Origin: Alphaproteobacteria bacterium
GTDB taxonomy: Bacteria > Pseudomonadota > Alphaproteobacteria > Micavibrionales > Micavibrionaceae
DNA: 64,000 nucleotides
Assembly (NCBI GenBank): GCA_023384135.1
Contig: JAHDXS010000001.1
Location: 1,141,978 to 1,205,977 of the forward strand
Direction of reading: 5' to 3'
Shown: positions 28,185 to 36,765 of the stretch, piece after piece
How the letters are laid out: each line of letters starts with the position of its first letter
Numbering within the stretch: position 1 is the stretch's first letter
The notes under the pieces: model-generated
Database searches by the model: none
Seen by the model: only the letters and a program-made list of their open reading frames with translations
What the model was told of the DNA's origin: nothing
Position numbers and translations under genes: made by a program

Positions 28185-28343
28185 ATGAATTTATTAAAAG
28201 TCCTTGGATTGAAATCACAGGACAAGCCCTCCCAGCCGCCTGAAGCGCTCGGGCAAGGTTCAAAAACGAGCGAAAAAAAAGAGCCCAAAAATCCGAGTGA
28301 ACCCGGAGGCTGCTGCGGTTCTTGCGGCGGCGGGCGGCACTAA
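28185..28343 (+). CDS. small cysteine-glycine-rich protein between narH and narJ, 52 aa
   Basis: ATG 28185 follows GAGGAG by six bases, a strong site. The 52 residues begin MNLLKVLGLKSQDKPSQ, have a Pro/Lys-rich linker and end GGCCGSCGGGRH. This tail echoes the GCGGGSCGGCG end of NarH just upstream. The frame sits 21 bases after narH and 21 before narJ in the operon. A metal or cluster role in nitrate reductase assembly is inference. I know no family for it. Confidence 0.65.
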   Translation: MNLLKVLGLKSQDKPSQPPEALGQGSKTSEKKEPKNPSEPGGCCGSCGGGRH

Positions 28344-28364
28344 TACCCCACTAGGGAGAACGTT

Positions 28365-29066
28365 ATGCGTACTTTGAAAATTCTAGGCTTTCTTTTAACT
28401 TACCCCACACCCGATCATCTCGCGGTTCTGGACGAGTGCGCGGCCCTCCTGAAATCTGAGCGTTGGCTCTCTTCGGCAGTCCTGAAGCAAATAGACGTGT
28501 TTTTTTCGGACATGCGCTTGAAGGATCTTATGGACCTTCAAGAAGAGTACGTTGCACTTTTTGACCGCACACCCTCTCTCTCTCTGCATCTATTTGAACA
28601 TATTCACGGGGACTCCCGCGATCGCGGACAGGCTCTTGCTGATCTCCTGAGAGTTTACGAAGAAGCTGGGCTGTTTATAGATGCCGTCGAAACCCCGGAT
28701 TATTTGCCTCTATTTACCGAGTATACATCAACTCTCGGTCATGCTGAGGCGTCAAAGACTTTGGGCAGCATCGTTAATATTCTCTCTTCTCTAGCCGAAC
28801 GCCTTCGGAGCCGAGGCTCATCTTATGCGCAAATTTTATATGCATTGGTCGAAACAGCGTCAAGGTCACCCGACCCCTCAGCGGTTCAGGCGCATCTGGC
28901 CCAATCCTCCGGCAGTGCTTTGACACCCGAAGAAATCGACCAGGCATGGGAAGAGCAATTCGCCTTTGAAAATACGGCGCAAACCACAGGTCAACCGAGT
29001 GCGTGCCCGAAGGCGGAAGACATGCTGGCCCGGATAAACAACTACAAAGACAATGAAAGGGTATAA
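28365..29066 (+). CDS. narJ: nitrate reductase assembly chaperone
   Basis: NarJ (233 residues) binds the NarG N-terminus and holds back membrane docking until molybdenum cofactor is inserted. LGFLLTYPTPDHLAVLDEC, the LQEEYVALFDRTPSLSLHLFEHIHGDSRDRGQA region and PDYLPLFTEYTS are characteristic. It is alpha-helical with no membrane segment. It lies two bases before narI. Confidence 0.94.
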   Translation: MRTLKILGFLLTYPTPDHLAVLDECAALLKSERWLSSAVLKQIDVFFSDMRLKDLMDLQEEYVALFDRTPSLSLHLFEHIHGDSRDRGQALADLLRVYEEAGLFIDAVETPDYLPLFTEYTSTLGHAEASKTLGSIVNILSSLAERLRSRGSSYAQILYALVETASRSPDPSAVQAHLAQSSGSALTPEEIDQAWEEQFAFENTAQTTGQPSACPKAEDMLARINNYKDNERV

Positions 29067-29068
29067 TC

Positions 29069-29755
29069 ATGGACAGCTTTTGGAATTTTTTCCTCTTTCA
29101 AATCTTTCCTTATATCGCAATCATGGTTTTTCTGCTCGGTTGCATCCTGCGGTTTGACAGTGCCCCCTATTCCTGGCGGACAAAATCAAGCCAACTTCTG
29201 CGGCGCAAGCAGCTGATCCTCGGGAGTGTCCTTTTCCATGGAGGTATTCTTGTTATTCTGGCTGGCCATGCTGTGGGTCTTTTGACGCCTATACAGGTTT
29301 TCGATGCCGTGGGAATCTCGCATGGAGCTAAACAGATTCTCGCTATTACTGCCGGCGGGGTGGCAGGTATCTTTTGCCTCGTCGGCCTTTTACTGCTTTT
29401 GCACCGGCGGCTCTATGACCCCCGCATCCGCAAAAACAGCTCCTTCGCTGATATCTCTGTCCTGTTTCTCTTGTTGGCTCAACTTCTTCTCGGACTGCTG
29501 ACCATCCCGGTCTCAATAAACCATCTGGACGGTCACGAGATGGTCAAATTTATGAACTGGGCACAGCACATTGTGACCTTTAGAGGTAATGCGCATTTGT
29601 TTCTCGCGGATGTTGCGCTGGTCTTTAAACTTCATATTACGCTTGGCCTCTTCCTGCTGGTCGTTTTCCCGTTCACACGACTTGTGCATGCCTTGAGCGC
29701 GCCGATCGGATATGTTGTGCGCCCCTATCAAATTGTTCGTAAGCGGGCGACCTGA
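29069..29755 (+). CDS. narI: respiratory nitrate reductase gamma subunit (cytochrome b)
   Basis: NarI (228 residues) is a five-helix membrane protein that oxidises quinol and passes electrons through two haems b to NarH. It has FPYIAIMVFLLGCILRFD at the start, HGGILVILAGHAVGLL, and the C-terminal HITLGLFLLVVFPFTRLVHALS, which hold the haem-ligand histidines. Anaerobic ubiquinone from ubiTUV on the same island would be its donor. Confidence 0.95.
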   Translation: MDSFWNFFLFQIFPYIAIMVFLLGCILRFDSAPYSWRTKSSQLLRRKQLILGSVLFHGGILVILAGHAVGLLTPIQVFDAVGISHGAKQILAITAGGVAGIFCLVGLLLLLHRRLYDPRIRKNSSFADISVLFLLLAQLLLGLLTIPVSINHLDGHEMVKFMNWAQHIVTFRGNAHLFLADVALVFKLHITLGLFLLVVFPFTRLVHALSAPIGYVVRPYQIVRKRAT

Positions 29756-29766
29756 GGGAGGATGCT

Positions 29767-30558
29767 GTGAAGGTGCAACTGGCTCCCGGTATAGAGATCA
29801 ATGGTATAAAGATTACACCTGAAGAGATAAACTCTGAAGTGCAATATCATCCCGCAGAAAGCCTCCTTTCGGCTAAATACGAGGCCATGAGGGCGCTCGT
29901 TATCCGTGAGCTCTTGATCCAGAGGGCTTCTGAACTCGGTCTTTCTAATAGAAACGAGGCTATTAAGAGCCCTGATCCGATTATTGAAGAGCTTTTGGCG
30001 CTCGAAATTCAGGTTCCCGAAGCAGATCCGGAAACCTGCCGAAGATATTATGAGAACAACAGGCAAAAATTTTTTACTTCCCCTCTTTTGGAGGTTTCTC
30101 ATATCCTCTATATGGCCCCCATCGCGGACCAGAATGCTCGGGCAGAGGCCTTGTCCAAAGCTCATGCAGCTCTTACCAAACTGGCCTCTAGCCCCGCTTT
30201 GTTTGAAGGGATAGCCCGAAAGGAATCGGCCTGCTCATCTGCTAAAGACGGCGGAAGACTTGGTCAAATCAGTAGAGGACAAACCATGCCCGCCTTTGAA
30301 GCTGCATTATTTAAAATGCAGGAAGCAGACATTTCGCCTTCACCTGTAGAAAGCGAAGTTGGTTATCATATTATAAGGGTTCATGCGCGCGTCGATGGAC
30401 AGCAATTACCCTTTGAAAGTGTCCAGGAGTGGATTGCCAAAGACCTCCATGAAAAAAGCTGGCGACGGGCCTTCCACCAATACATCCTGATTTTGTCAGG
30501 TCGGGCGAAAATCAGTGGCTTTCGCTTTGAGAGCGCTCAAAGTCCCTTGGTGCAATGA
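29767..30558 (+). CDS. parvulin-type peptidyl-prolyl isomerase of the nar operon
   Basis: This 263-residue protein has a parvulin domain at about residues 105-220: VSHILYMAP, KESACSSAKDGGRLGQISRGQTMPAFEAALF and VGYHIIRVHAR. The start is GTG 29767 behind GGGAGG. No signal peptide is visible, so it probably acts in the cytoplasm. A parvulin following narGHJI is also known in Pseudomonas nar operons. The expected role is folding of nitrate reductase subunits. Confidence 0.87.
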   Translation: MKVQLAPGIEINGIKITPEEINSEVQYHPAESLLSAKYEAMRALVIRELLIQRASELGLSNRNEAIKSPDPIIEELLALEIQVPEADPETCRRYYENNRQKFFTSPLLEVSHILYMAPIADQNARAEALSKAHAALTKLASSPALFEGIARKESACSSAKDGGRLGQISRGQTMPAFEAALFKMQEADISPSPVESEVGYHIIRVHARVDGQQLPFESVQEWIAKDLHEKSWRRAFHQYILILSGRAKISGFRFESAQSPLVQ

Positions 30559-30570
30559 TCGTGCCGGAGC

Positions 30571-30612
30571 TTGATCTAAATCAAGGGCATAAGAGAGGTA
30601 TGAGCCCAAATT
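30571..30612 (+). promoter_or_regulatory. FNR-type promoter of hemN
   Basis: Box TTGATCTAAATCAA at 30571-30584 lies 41.5 bases (centre) before the hemN ATG. CAAATT (30607-30612) is the only -10 candidate at the expected spot. Transcription may start at the ATG itself. Confidence 0.7.
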
Positions 30613-30618
30613 CCGTTC

Positions 30619-31968
30619 ATGATAGATGATAAAACAAGAATCTTAATTGGCAAATACGGGGGGAGCGTGCCCCGTTACACGAGCTACCCTACGGCCGTGC
30701 AGTTTCAAAAAGGAATAGAACCGCAACATTTAGAAATTCAACTCGCAGCGGTAGAAAATTCTGAAGCAATTTCTTTGTACATCCATATCCCCTTTTGCCA
30801 TAGCCTATGTCACTATTGCGGCTGCCATACCAAAATTACCCATAAATATGATATCATATCGTCTTATATCGATACTCTGTGCAGAGAAATAACCCTTGTT
30901 GCCTCTAAAATTCGCGCTATTCCTGCTGTTTCCCGAATTCATTTTGGCGGCGGCTCTCCCAACTACGCATGCACTTCCGACATCGCTAAAATCCTTACAA
31001 CGATAAAAAACTCCTTCTTTACGACGCACAATACACAAGTTGATATGGAATGCGATCCAAGGCTTCTGAATGTTACTAAAATCAGGGAACTGTCCTCAAT
31101 AGGCGTTCGCCGCATAAGCTTGGGAATCCAAGACTTCGATGAGCGAGTACAAAGTGCGATAAATCGCATTCAGTCTTTCACTGAGGTACGAAGGCACGTA
31201 GAGCACCTCAGAGACAATCATATTGCAGATATTAACTTCGACCTCATTGTTGGTTTGCCAGAGCAAACACTGCAGAGCATTCAGGAGACTGCGAAGGCGG
31301 TCGTAATTCTGAGACCTTCAAGGATCGCCGTATTTTCCTACGCGCACGTTCCATGGATGAAAAAACACCAAAAACTTCTCGAAAAGTATCCCTTTCCTAG
31401 CCCTGAAACTCGGTATGAAATGCAGAATAATATAAGTCAAATTTTGCAAAGCGCAGGATACCAGTCTATTGGTATTGATCATTACGCTTTGCCTAAAGAC
31501 AGTCTCTTCAAAGCTTACAAATCAGGCCGTCTTCAACGTAATTTTCAGGGCTATACAGATGATCCGGCAACCATGATCTTGGGTTTTGGGTTATCAGCAA
31601 TAAGCCAACTTAAAAATTCATATATACAGAATACGCTTGAAAGTAGAGAGTATAGAGCATCCATAGAAAGTGGGCACTTGCCCGTATCAAAAGGCGTTCA
31701 GCTTACCGACCAAGATATCCAAGCTCGCAAGGCCATTATGCATATAATGTGCGACTTAGAGCTAGATCTTGAAAAATTCCCAAATCTTAAGGTCAGACAT
31801 TACCAACTTTCCCTCATGGCTCAAGACAGGCTGGTCGTTCAGAAAGGACAGAAAATTAAAATCACAAAGGCAGGTAAGCCCTTTACGCGTGTCGTCGCCT
31901 CATGTTTTGACCCATATTTAGAAAACGCCGCAGACAATACAGGGAAGCGACATGCAAAAGCTATCTGA
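30619..31968 (+). CDS. hemN: oxygen-independent coproporphyrinogen III dehydrogenase
   Basis: This 449-residue radical SAM enzyme makes protoporphyrinogen IX precursors without oxygen, needed for NarI haem. PRYTSYPTA near residue 18 is diagnostic of HemN. The cluster motif CHSLCHYCGC starts near residue 60. GGGSPN and LQRNFQGYTDD support the call. No good Shine-Dalgarno sequence lies near the ATG. The last 17 bases overlap nnrS. Confidence 0.95.
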   Translation: MIDDKTRILIGKYGGSVPRYTSYPTAVQFQKGIEPQHLEIQLAAVENSEAISLYIHIPFCHSLCHYCGCHTKITHKYDIISSYIDTLCREITLVASKIRAIPAVSRIHFGGGSPNYACTSDIAKILTTIKNSFFTTHNTQVDMECDPRLLNVTKIRELSSIGVRRISLGIQDFDERVQSAINRIQSFTEVRRHVEHLRDNHIADINFDLIVGLPEQTLQSIQETAKAVVILRPSRIAVFSYAHVPWMKKHQKLLEKYPFPSPETRYEMQNNISQILQSAGYQSIGIDHYALPKDSLFKAYKSGRLQRNFQGYTDDPATMILGFGLSAISQLKNSYIQNTLESREYRASIESGHLPVSKGVQLTDQDIQARKAIMHIMCDLELDLEKFPNLKVRHYQLSLMAQDRLVVQKGQKIKITKAGKPFTRVVASCFDPYLENAADNTGKRHAKAI

Positions 31969-33124
31969 TCTCTATTTCACGGTCCCATTTTGGGGCAGAG
32001 GTTTCCGTCCCTTCTTTCTCATGGGTGCTTTATATGGGACCATTACCATTGCTCTCTGGGGCGGATTTTATAGCGGATTAGTAGTCCCTCCAGCTGTTTT
32101 TGATGCTCTCTCTTGGCATGCTCATGAGATGATCTACGGCTTCAGCATGGCTATTGTGGCCGGCTTTTTATTAACCGCTGTTGCCAACTGGACCGGTGGC
32201 GCACCCGTTCGGCAGATTCGATTGGCGGCACTGTCTGGTTTATGGCTGGCCGGACGAGTTGTGGTTAATATCGATCTCGGCTTGCCGGAATGGTTGTTAA
32301 TCTTAATAGCGCTATTGTTTCTGCCCGCCCTAACCCTGGCTCTTGCCCTACCTCTTTTGCACAGTTGGAGTAAACGTAACTTTGTATTTTTGTTACTTTT
32401 GACAGCTCTTTTCTGCTGTGACCTCCTGTTTTTTTTTAGTGGTGACATGCGGGCTTTATATGTAGCCCTTATGATGATCATAATCATGATCTCTTTGATT
32501 GGGGGGAGAGTTATTCCTGCCTTCACTGTCGCGGCCTTGCGCAGAAAAGGGATAGACGCTTTTCAGACCAGCCAGGACAGAATGGATATAGCCGCGCTGA
32601 TCTCCCTGATCGCCGTCACCATGGCCATGGTTTTTGCTAAAGGCACCCTCATTTTCGCTGTTTTGTCGGGAATATCGGCACTCATCCACCTTTTGCGCAT
32701 GCGCTTCTACCACACACTCAAGACAGGGAGCGATCCTTTGTTATGGATACTGCACGCTGGATATATCTGGCTTGTCTTGGGCCTAGGTCTGCTCGCGCTG
32801 ACTGGTTTTGGATTTCTGCCTGTCTCCGCCGTCATTCACGCTCTGACGGCGGGATGCATGGGTTCGATGATTTTGGGGATGATTTGCCGCGTCACTTTGG
32901 GGCACACTGGTCGGCCTCTCAAGGTCAGGAACCTGACCGCCTTCTCATTCTTTCTTCTTCAGGTTGCAGCAATACTGAGGGTTTTCGGGCCAATCTTCAT
33001 ACCCTCAGAAACAACCCTCTGGATTGTTATTTCAGCAAGTCTCTGGTCACTATGTTTCCTCGCCTATCTCTTGCTCTTTGGGCCGTTTCTTTTCCAACGT
33101 CGCCCAGATGGCAATATCCCGTGA
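31952..33124 (+). CDS. nnrS: NnrS-family membrane protein
   Basis: NnrS (390 residues, about 12 helices) is a haem-copper membrane protein linked to nitric oxide stress and denitrification. FWGRGFRPFFLMGALY, WHAHEMIYGFSMAIVAGFLLTAV and GGRVIPAFTVAALRR are hallmark stretches. It is translationally coupled to hemN. No nitric oxide or nitrite reductase is in the window, so it may protect against NO from nitrite side reactions. Its 3' end overlaps the opposite-strand hexapeptide gene by 75 bases. Confidence 0.92.
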   Translation: MQKLSDLYFTVPFWGRGFRPFFLMGALYGTITIALWGGFYSGLVVPPAVFDALSWHAHEMIYGFSMAIVAGFLLTAVANWTGGAPVRQIRLAALSGLWLAGRVVVNIDLGLPEWLLILIALLFLPALTLALALPLLHSWSKRNFVFLLLLTALFCCDLLFFFSGDMRALYVALMMIIIMISLIGGRVIPAFTVAALRRKGIDAFQTSQDRMDIAALISLIAVTMAMVFAKGTLIFAVLSGISALIHLLRMRFYHTLKTGSDPLLWILHAGYIWLVLGLGLLALTGFGFLPVSAVIHALTAGCMGSMILGMICRVTLGHTGRPLKVRNLTAFSFFLLQVAAILRVFGPIFIPSETTLWIVISASLWSLCFLAYLLLFGPFLFQRRPDGNIP

Positions 33125-33616
33125 TCGTTTCTTTCGTCTTTTAAGCGCGCGGCTGTATTTATCAAGACAATCCAGACAGGGATTATCATGGCCGGATGTA
33201 TAGTTCTCATCAAGTAAAGCCGGACATAACAGGCAATCCATGCCCGCAAAAATAAGGCGCTGCTCGTCTAAGATTCTATGCCCACCTATGCGGGCATGGC
33301 CTGCGAGAAAAATATTTCCTGAAATAATAGCATGGTCTGCGATCTCACATGTTCCTCTGATCACGGCATTGCCACGCACGCAGGCGTAATCTTTTATATG
33401 GCAGTAACCAGAAACATCGGCTTCCTCGTCGATCACCGCAGAGTCCTTGATAACAGCATAACCGTGAACTCTTGCTCTAGGACCAACATAAGCGGTGTCT
33501 GCAACATGGGCTGTGTCAGCAACCCAGCCGCCTCCGTTAACATGACGATGTGCTAAGACCAGACCGAGCCCATCACAAAAATCATAAAACTGATTTGATG
33601 AATATAGGGACGTCAT
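33050..33616 (-). CDS. hexapeptide-repeat (left-handed beta-helix) protein
   Basis: Residues 30-125 repeat a six-residue pattern (WVADTAHVADTAYVGPRARVHG then AVIKDSAVIDEEADVSG), forming a left-handed beta helix. There is no acyltransferase histidine in a recognisable place. The C-terminal part has CLLC and CLDCLDKY, two Cys pairs that could bind metal, and a basic tail. GGAGGG lies five bases before the ATG. The 75-base convergent overlap with nnrS is unusual but both frames look genuine. The function is unknown. Confidence 0.75.
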   Translation of the reverse strand: MTSLYSSNQFYDFCDGLGLVLAHRHVNGGGWVADTAHVADTAYVGPRARVHGYAVIKDSAVIDEEADVSGYCHIKDYACVRGNAVIRGTCEIADHAIISGNIFLAGHARIGGHRILDEQRLIFAGMDCLLCPALLDENYTSGHDNPCLDCLDKYSRALKRRKKRSRDIAIWATLEKKRPKEQEIGEET

Positions 33617-33742
33617 GACAGCCCTCCTGTTCCATCGGAATGACAGTCGTAATAAAAATATTAAAAAGATATTTTATTCTGAAGGTATGCTAGCACATGT
33701 GAGTAATGTTTACCAAAAATAAGTATTTTGCCCTGCAGCAGA

Positions 33743-34444
33743 TCAGCATGGAATTTCTGGAACCGGAACGTCACAAAACTCAGCCAGCCTAAACATATCA
33801 GTTATGACGATATCACGTCCCTGAAGCTCAACTCCGTAAGGCTCAAGCTTTGCCAAGGCCCGCGAAAAAGTCTCTGGTTTGATATTTAGCCTCGTGGATA
33901 TGATCGATTTGTCGTATGGCAAACGCACAGCCCAGCCTCCGGGCGCATGTTTGATTTTTTGACAAAAGCGAATCAGGAATGCTCCTATGCGCTGAGGCGC
34001 AGTACGCGTCGTAACCTGCTCAAGTTGCTGTACAAGATAGTGCTGCCGGGCCGCTATGGCGCCTAACATTCTTAAAGCGAACCGGCTATCCTTTTCAATT
34101 TTCTGCGTGAAAAAGCTTCGCGGTATCTCAATCAGCGTTACATCATCAACAGCCTGAGCATTAACCGGATAGATTTTACCATCTCCGAACACAGCCGCTT
34201 CAGCAAAGGACTCACCCGGACCGAAGACATGGATAATCACTTCTTCCCCTTCTTTAGAGGTTCGGTATAGCTTTACCCATCCGCTTAAAATGATAAACAG
34301 CAAATCGGCCGGATCCCCCATCGCAAAGAGATCCCGGCCCTTAGTATAATTTTTTTGATGGCACTGCTTGGCCAGACTGTCGATTGTCTCCATGTCCACA
34401 GCATGGAAAAGTGCAGTTCTTTTAATCGTTTGTGACATGATCAT
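33743..34444 (-). CDS. Crp/Fnr regulator of the DNR/NNR type
   Basis: This 233-residue regulator has a cNMP-fold domain (LLFIILSGWVKLYRTSKEGEEVIIHVFGPGESFAE) and a winged helix with DKSIISTRLNIKPETFSRALAKL. It has no cysteine cluster, as in DNR-type nitric-oxide regulators. It is transcribed away from moaA and shares the FNR box at 34566-34579, with TGAAAT at a suitable -10 position. It probably shares box recognition with the Cys-tailed regulator. Confidence 0.86.
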   Translation of the reverse strand: MIMSQTIKRTALFHAVDMETIDSLAKQCHQKNYTKGRDLFAMGDPADLLFIILSGWVKLYRTSKEGEEVIIHVFGPGESFAEAAVFGDGKIYPVNAQAVDDVTLIEIPRSFFTQKIEKDSRFALRMLGAIAARQHYLVQQLEQVTTRTAPQRIGAFLIRFCQKIKHAPGGWAVRLPYDKSIISTRLNIKPETFSRALAKLEPYGVELQGRDIVITDMFRLAEFCDVPVPEIPC

Positions 34445-34537
34445 CTTGGTGTCTCAGCCTTCTCTGAAAAATAGCACGCTCAAATAAACTATACGTTTGC
34501 TGGATTATCCATCCCTAACTTGCTGTTATTATTTGGC

Positions 34538-34607
34538 ATTTCAACAGGATAATAATTTTTTTAACTTGATTCAAATCAAGTCAGCAGCCGCCAGCTTACC
34601 GCATGAT
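34538..34607. promoter_or_regulatory. FNR-type divergent promoter (moaA operon / Crp-Fnr)
   Basis: Box TTGATTCAAATCAA at 34566-34579. Rightward CATGAT (34602-34607) is at -10 with a predicted start near 34614. Leftward TGAAAT (34538-34543, minus strand) fits the regulator gene. Confidence 0.75.
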
Positions 34608-34621
34608 GTGCTCGTCTTGAG

Positions 34622-34725
34622 AGTGAACTGCTCCGAGCTGATTACGCCTAAGTCCCCTTAAGGATATGGATTTTCAGCCGGGGTCGCGGCGGAAACGCCT
34701 CGGCCTCCCTCATTGGAAAGGAGAA
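34622..34725 (+). promoter_or_regulatory. molybdenum-cofactor (Moco) riboswitch-like leader
   Basis: The leader has the pattern of the Moco RNA motif: CTCCG near the start, AAGGATATGG, then CAGCCG, a hairpin around GCGGCGGAAACGCC, and CCTCCCTCATTGGAAAGG at the end. It lies just after the predicted FNR start, and its last part contains the moaA ribosome site, so ligand binding could control translation. Identified by eye; a covariance-model search is needed. Confidence 0.65.
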
Positions 34726-34729
34726 TTTT

Positions 34730-35719
34730 GTGGACGATTCTATCAAGCTTGCGGACGCCTTCGGGCGACGCTTTCCGTATTTACGACTTTCTGTTACGGA
34801 CGTTTGTAACTTCCGTTGTAGCTACTGCTTGCCTGATGGCTATATTAAAAGCGGCTGCGAACCGTTCTTGTCTCGCACAGAAATCAAGAGACTGGTGGGC
34901 GCCTTTGCAGATCTTGGGGTGAAAAAAATCCGTTTGACGGGTGGAGAGCCGACTGTCCGGGCTGATTTTCTGGATATCGCTAAGGATATTTCACTTTTAA
35001 CGGGAATACGAAAGCTCGCTTTCACGACCAACGGCTATAAATTACCAGAAAAAGCCGAGGCATATCTTGATTCCGGGCTTAGACACATCAATATCAGTAT
35101 CGACTCCCTCAAGCCCAAGCAATTTGAGAAAATTACAGGACACGGTCGTCTGAATGAGATTTTGAAAGGTGTTGAATTATGCCTTGCCCTTGGATTCGAC
35201 TCAGTGAAAATTAATACGGTTCTCCTAAAACATCTTAACGATCAGGAACTCGACTCGTTTATCGAATTTGTTGCGGATAAACCGATCTCCCTGAGATTTA
35301 TTGAATTAATGAGAACTGGTGGTAACCACGCCTATTTTAACGATCACCATCTATCTGGAAGCGCGGTCACCGAAAGATTGATCCAGCTGGGCTGGAGCCT
35401 GAAGGCCCGTGGACACGATTCCGGACCGGCTCTTGAATTTGTTCATGTGAAAAGTCTCGGTTCAATTGGTTTGATCGCTCCCTACTCAAAGGATTTTTGT
35501 AAAACCTGCAACCGCCTCAGGGTGTCGTCAAAAGGAGGGCTGCATCTCTGTCTTTTTGGCGAGGGGGGCTTTCCCCTTAGGCCTTTGCTTCAATCAGATG
35601 AGCAAAGGGAAGAACTGAAAAGCATGATCCTCAAGTTAATGAATTTCAAGAAGTCCGGTCACTTTCTGCATGATGGAAATTCCGGCGCAACACCCCATTT
35701 AGCTTCTATAGGCGGATAA
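34730..35719 (+). CDS. moaA: GTP 3',8-cyclase
   Basis: MoaA (329 residues) starts molybdopterin synthesis by a radical SAM reaction on GTP. The N-terminal cluster motif is CNFRCSYC (near residue 24). The C-terminal cluster ligands are CKTCNRLR and a later HLCLF. It ends in Gly-Gly, needed for activity. LTGGEPTVR supports the call. The start is GTG with AAGGAG six bases upstream. It heads moaA-moaCB-moaD-moaE-mobA. Confidence 0.96.
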   Translation: MDDSIKLADAFGRRFPYLRLSVTDVCNFRCSYCLPDGYIKSGCEPFLSRTEIKRLVGAFADLGVKKIRLTGGEPTVRADFLDIAKDISLLTGIRKLAFTTNGYKLPEKAEAYLDSGLRHINISIDSLKPKQFEKITGHGRLNEILKGVELCLALGFDSVKINTVLLKHLNDQELDSFIEFVADKPISLRFIELMRTGGNHAYFNDHHLSGSAVTERLIQLGWSLKARGHDSGPALEFVHVKSLGSIGLIAPYSKDFCKTCNRLRVSSKGGLHLCLFGEGGFPLRPLLQSDEQREELKSMILKLMNFKKSGHFLHDGNSGATPHLASIGG

Positions 35720-35733
35720 TAGAGAGATAGTCT

Positions 35734-36765
35734 ATGAAAAAAAGTAACGAGATTCTCAGCTTTCCTGTAAGTCATACTCCCAACTTTACGATGATCGATG
35801 TAGGCCGCAAAAGACCAACACGTCGCAGAGCCGTGGCCTGTGGTACAATTCACATGAACTCAGAGGCTTTTAGCGCCATCAGGACGGGAAGCCTGCCCAA
35901 AGGAAACGTCCTCGCGCTTGCAGAAGCTGCCGGCATAGCCGGCGCAAAAAAAACTCCGGAGCTAATCCCGATGTGCCATACGCTTCCTCTGGATCAGGTT
36001 ACAATCCACTGCGATCTTGATGCCCATAGCCATGCGATCACAGTGTATGCCCAAGCCGTCGCCTTTGCAAAAACCGGTGTGGAGATGGAGGCCTTGGCCG
36101 CTGTCAACTCTGCTCTTTTAACAATCTGGGATCTCACCAAGGGAACAGACCCCAATTTGTCAATTGAAGGGATTCGCTTGCTCCTTAAAACAGGAGGCAA
36201 AAGCGGCACGTGGGTAAATCCTGACGGGATACCCGATTGGCTGCAAGCACAACTTCCTGATCCGCTTTCCTTGCGTGGTAAGCGAGTCTCGGTCCTTGTT
36301 ATGAGTGACCGCGCCTCAGCCGGCACTTATAAAGATGAGTCCGGGGCGTTGCTGAAGGCCTGCCTTGAGCAGGCAGGCGCCACTGTGCTCTCTCAGGCTG
36401 TGATCCCCGATAACGAGAATAAAATATCTACATCCATTCTGAGTCTCTGTGAGAAGGAAAAACCAGATCTCTTGCTCACCTCCGGCGGCACAGGGCCAGG
36501 CCCGCGGGATGTAACTCCGGATGTTCTGCGCGGTATTGCCAACCGGATCCTTGAGGGACTCGGCGATGTCCTTCGCTCAGAGAGCCTTTATTACACAGAT
36601 ACTGCGTGGCTGTCTCGTGCTACCGCAGGGATAGTTGGGGCCACCCTCGTCATCGCCCTGCCCGGTTCTCCGAAGGCCGTGCGAGAGTGCTGGGACATCT
36701 TGAATCCATTCATCGGAGATGCGCTGGAAAAGATCCGCAAACAAGGTTATGAGGATGAAAAATGA
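35734..36765 (+). CDS. moaCB: MoaC-MoaB fusion protein
   Basis: Residues 15-165 are MoaC (cyclic pyranopterin monophosphate synthase): RRAVACGTI and KTPELIPMCHTLPLD, containing the catalytic lysine region. Residues 180-340 are MoaB/MogA (molybdopterin adenylyltransferase): VLVMSDRASAGTYKDESG and the LLTSGGTGPGPRDVTP loop. One polypeptide would thus perform steps on either side of MoaDE. Similar MoaCB fusions are known. It lies 14 bases after moaA. Confidence 0.94.
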   Translation: MKKSNEILSFPVSHTPNFTMIDVGRKRPTRRRAVACGTIHMNSEAFSAIRTGSLPKGNVLALAEAAGIAGAKKTPELIPMCHTLPLDQVTIHCDLDAHSHAITVYAQAVAFAKTGVEMEALAAVNSALLTIWDLTKGTDPNLSIEGIRLLLKTGGKSGTWVNPDGIPDWLQAQLPDPLSLRGKRVSVLVMSDRASAGTYKDESGALLKACLEQAGATVLSQAVIPDNENKISTSILSLCEKEKPDLLLTSGGTGPGPRDVTPDVLRGIANRILEGLGDVLRSESLYYTDTAWLSRATAGIVGATLVIALPGSPKAVRECWDILNPFIGDALEKIRKQGYEDEK

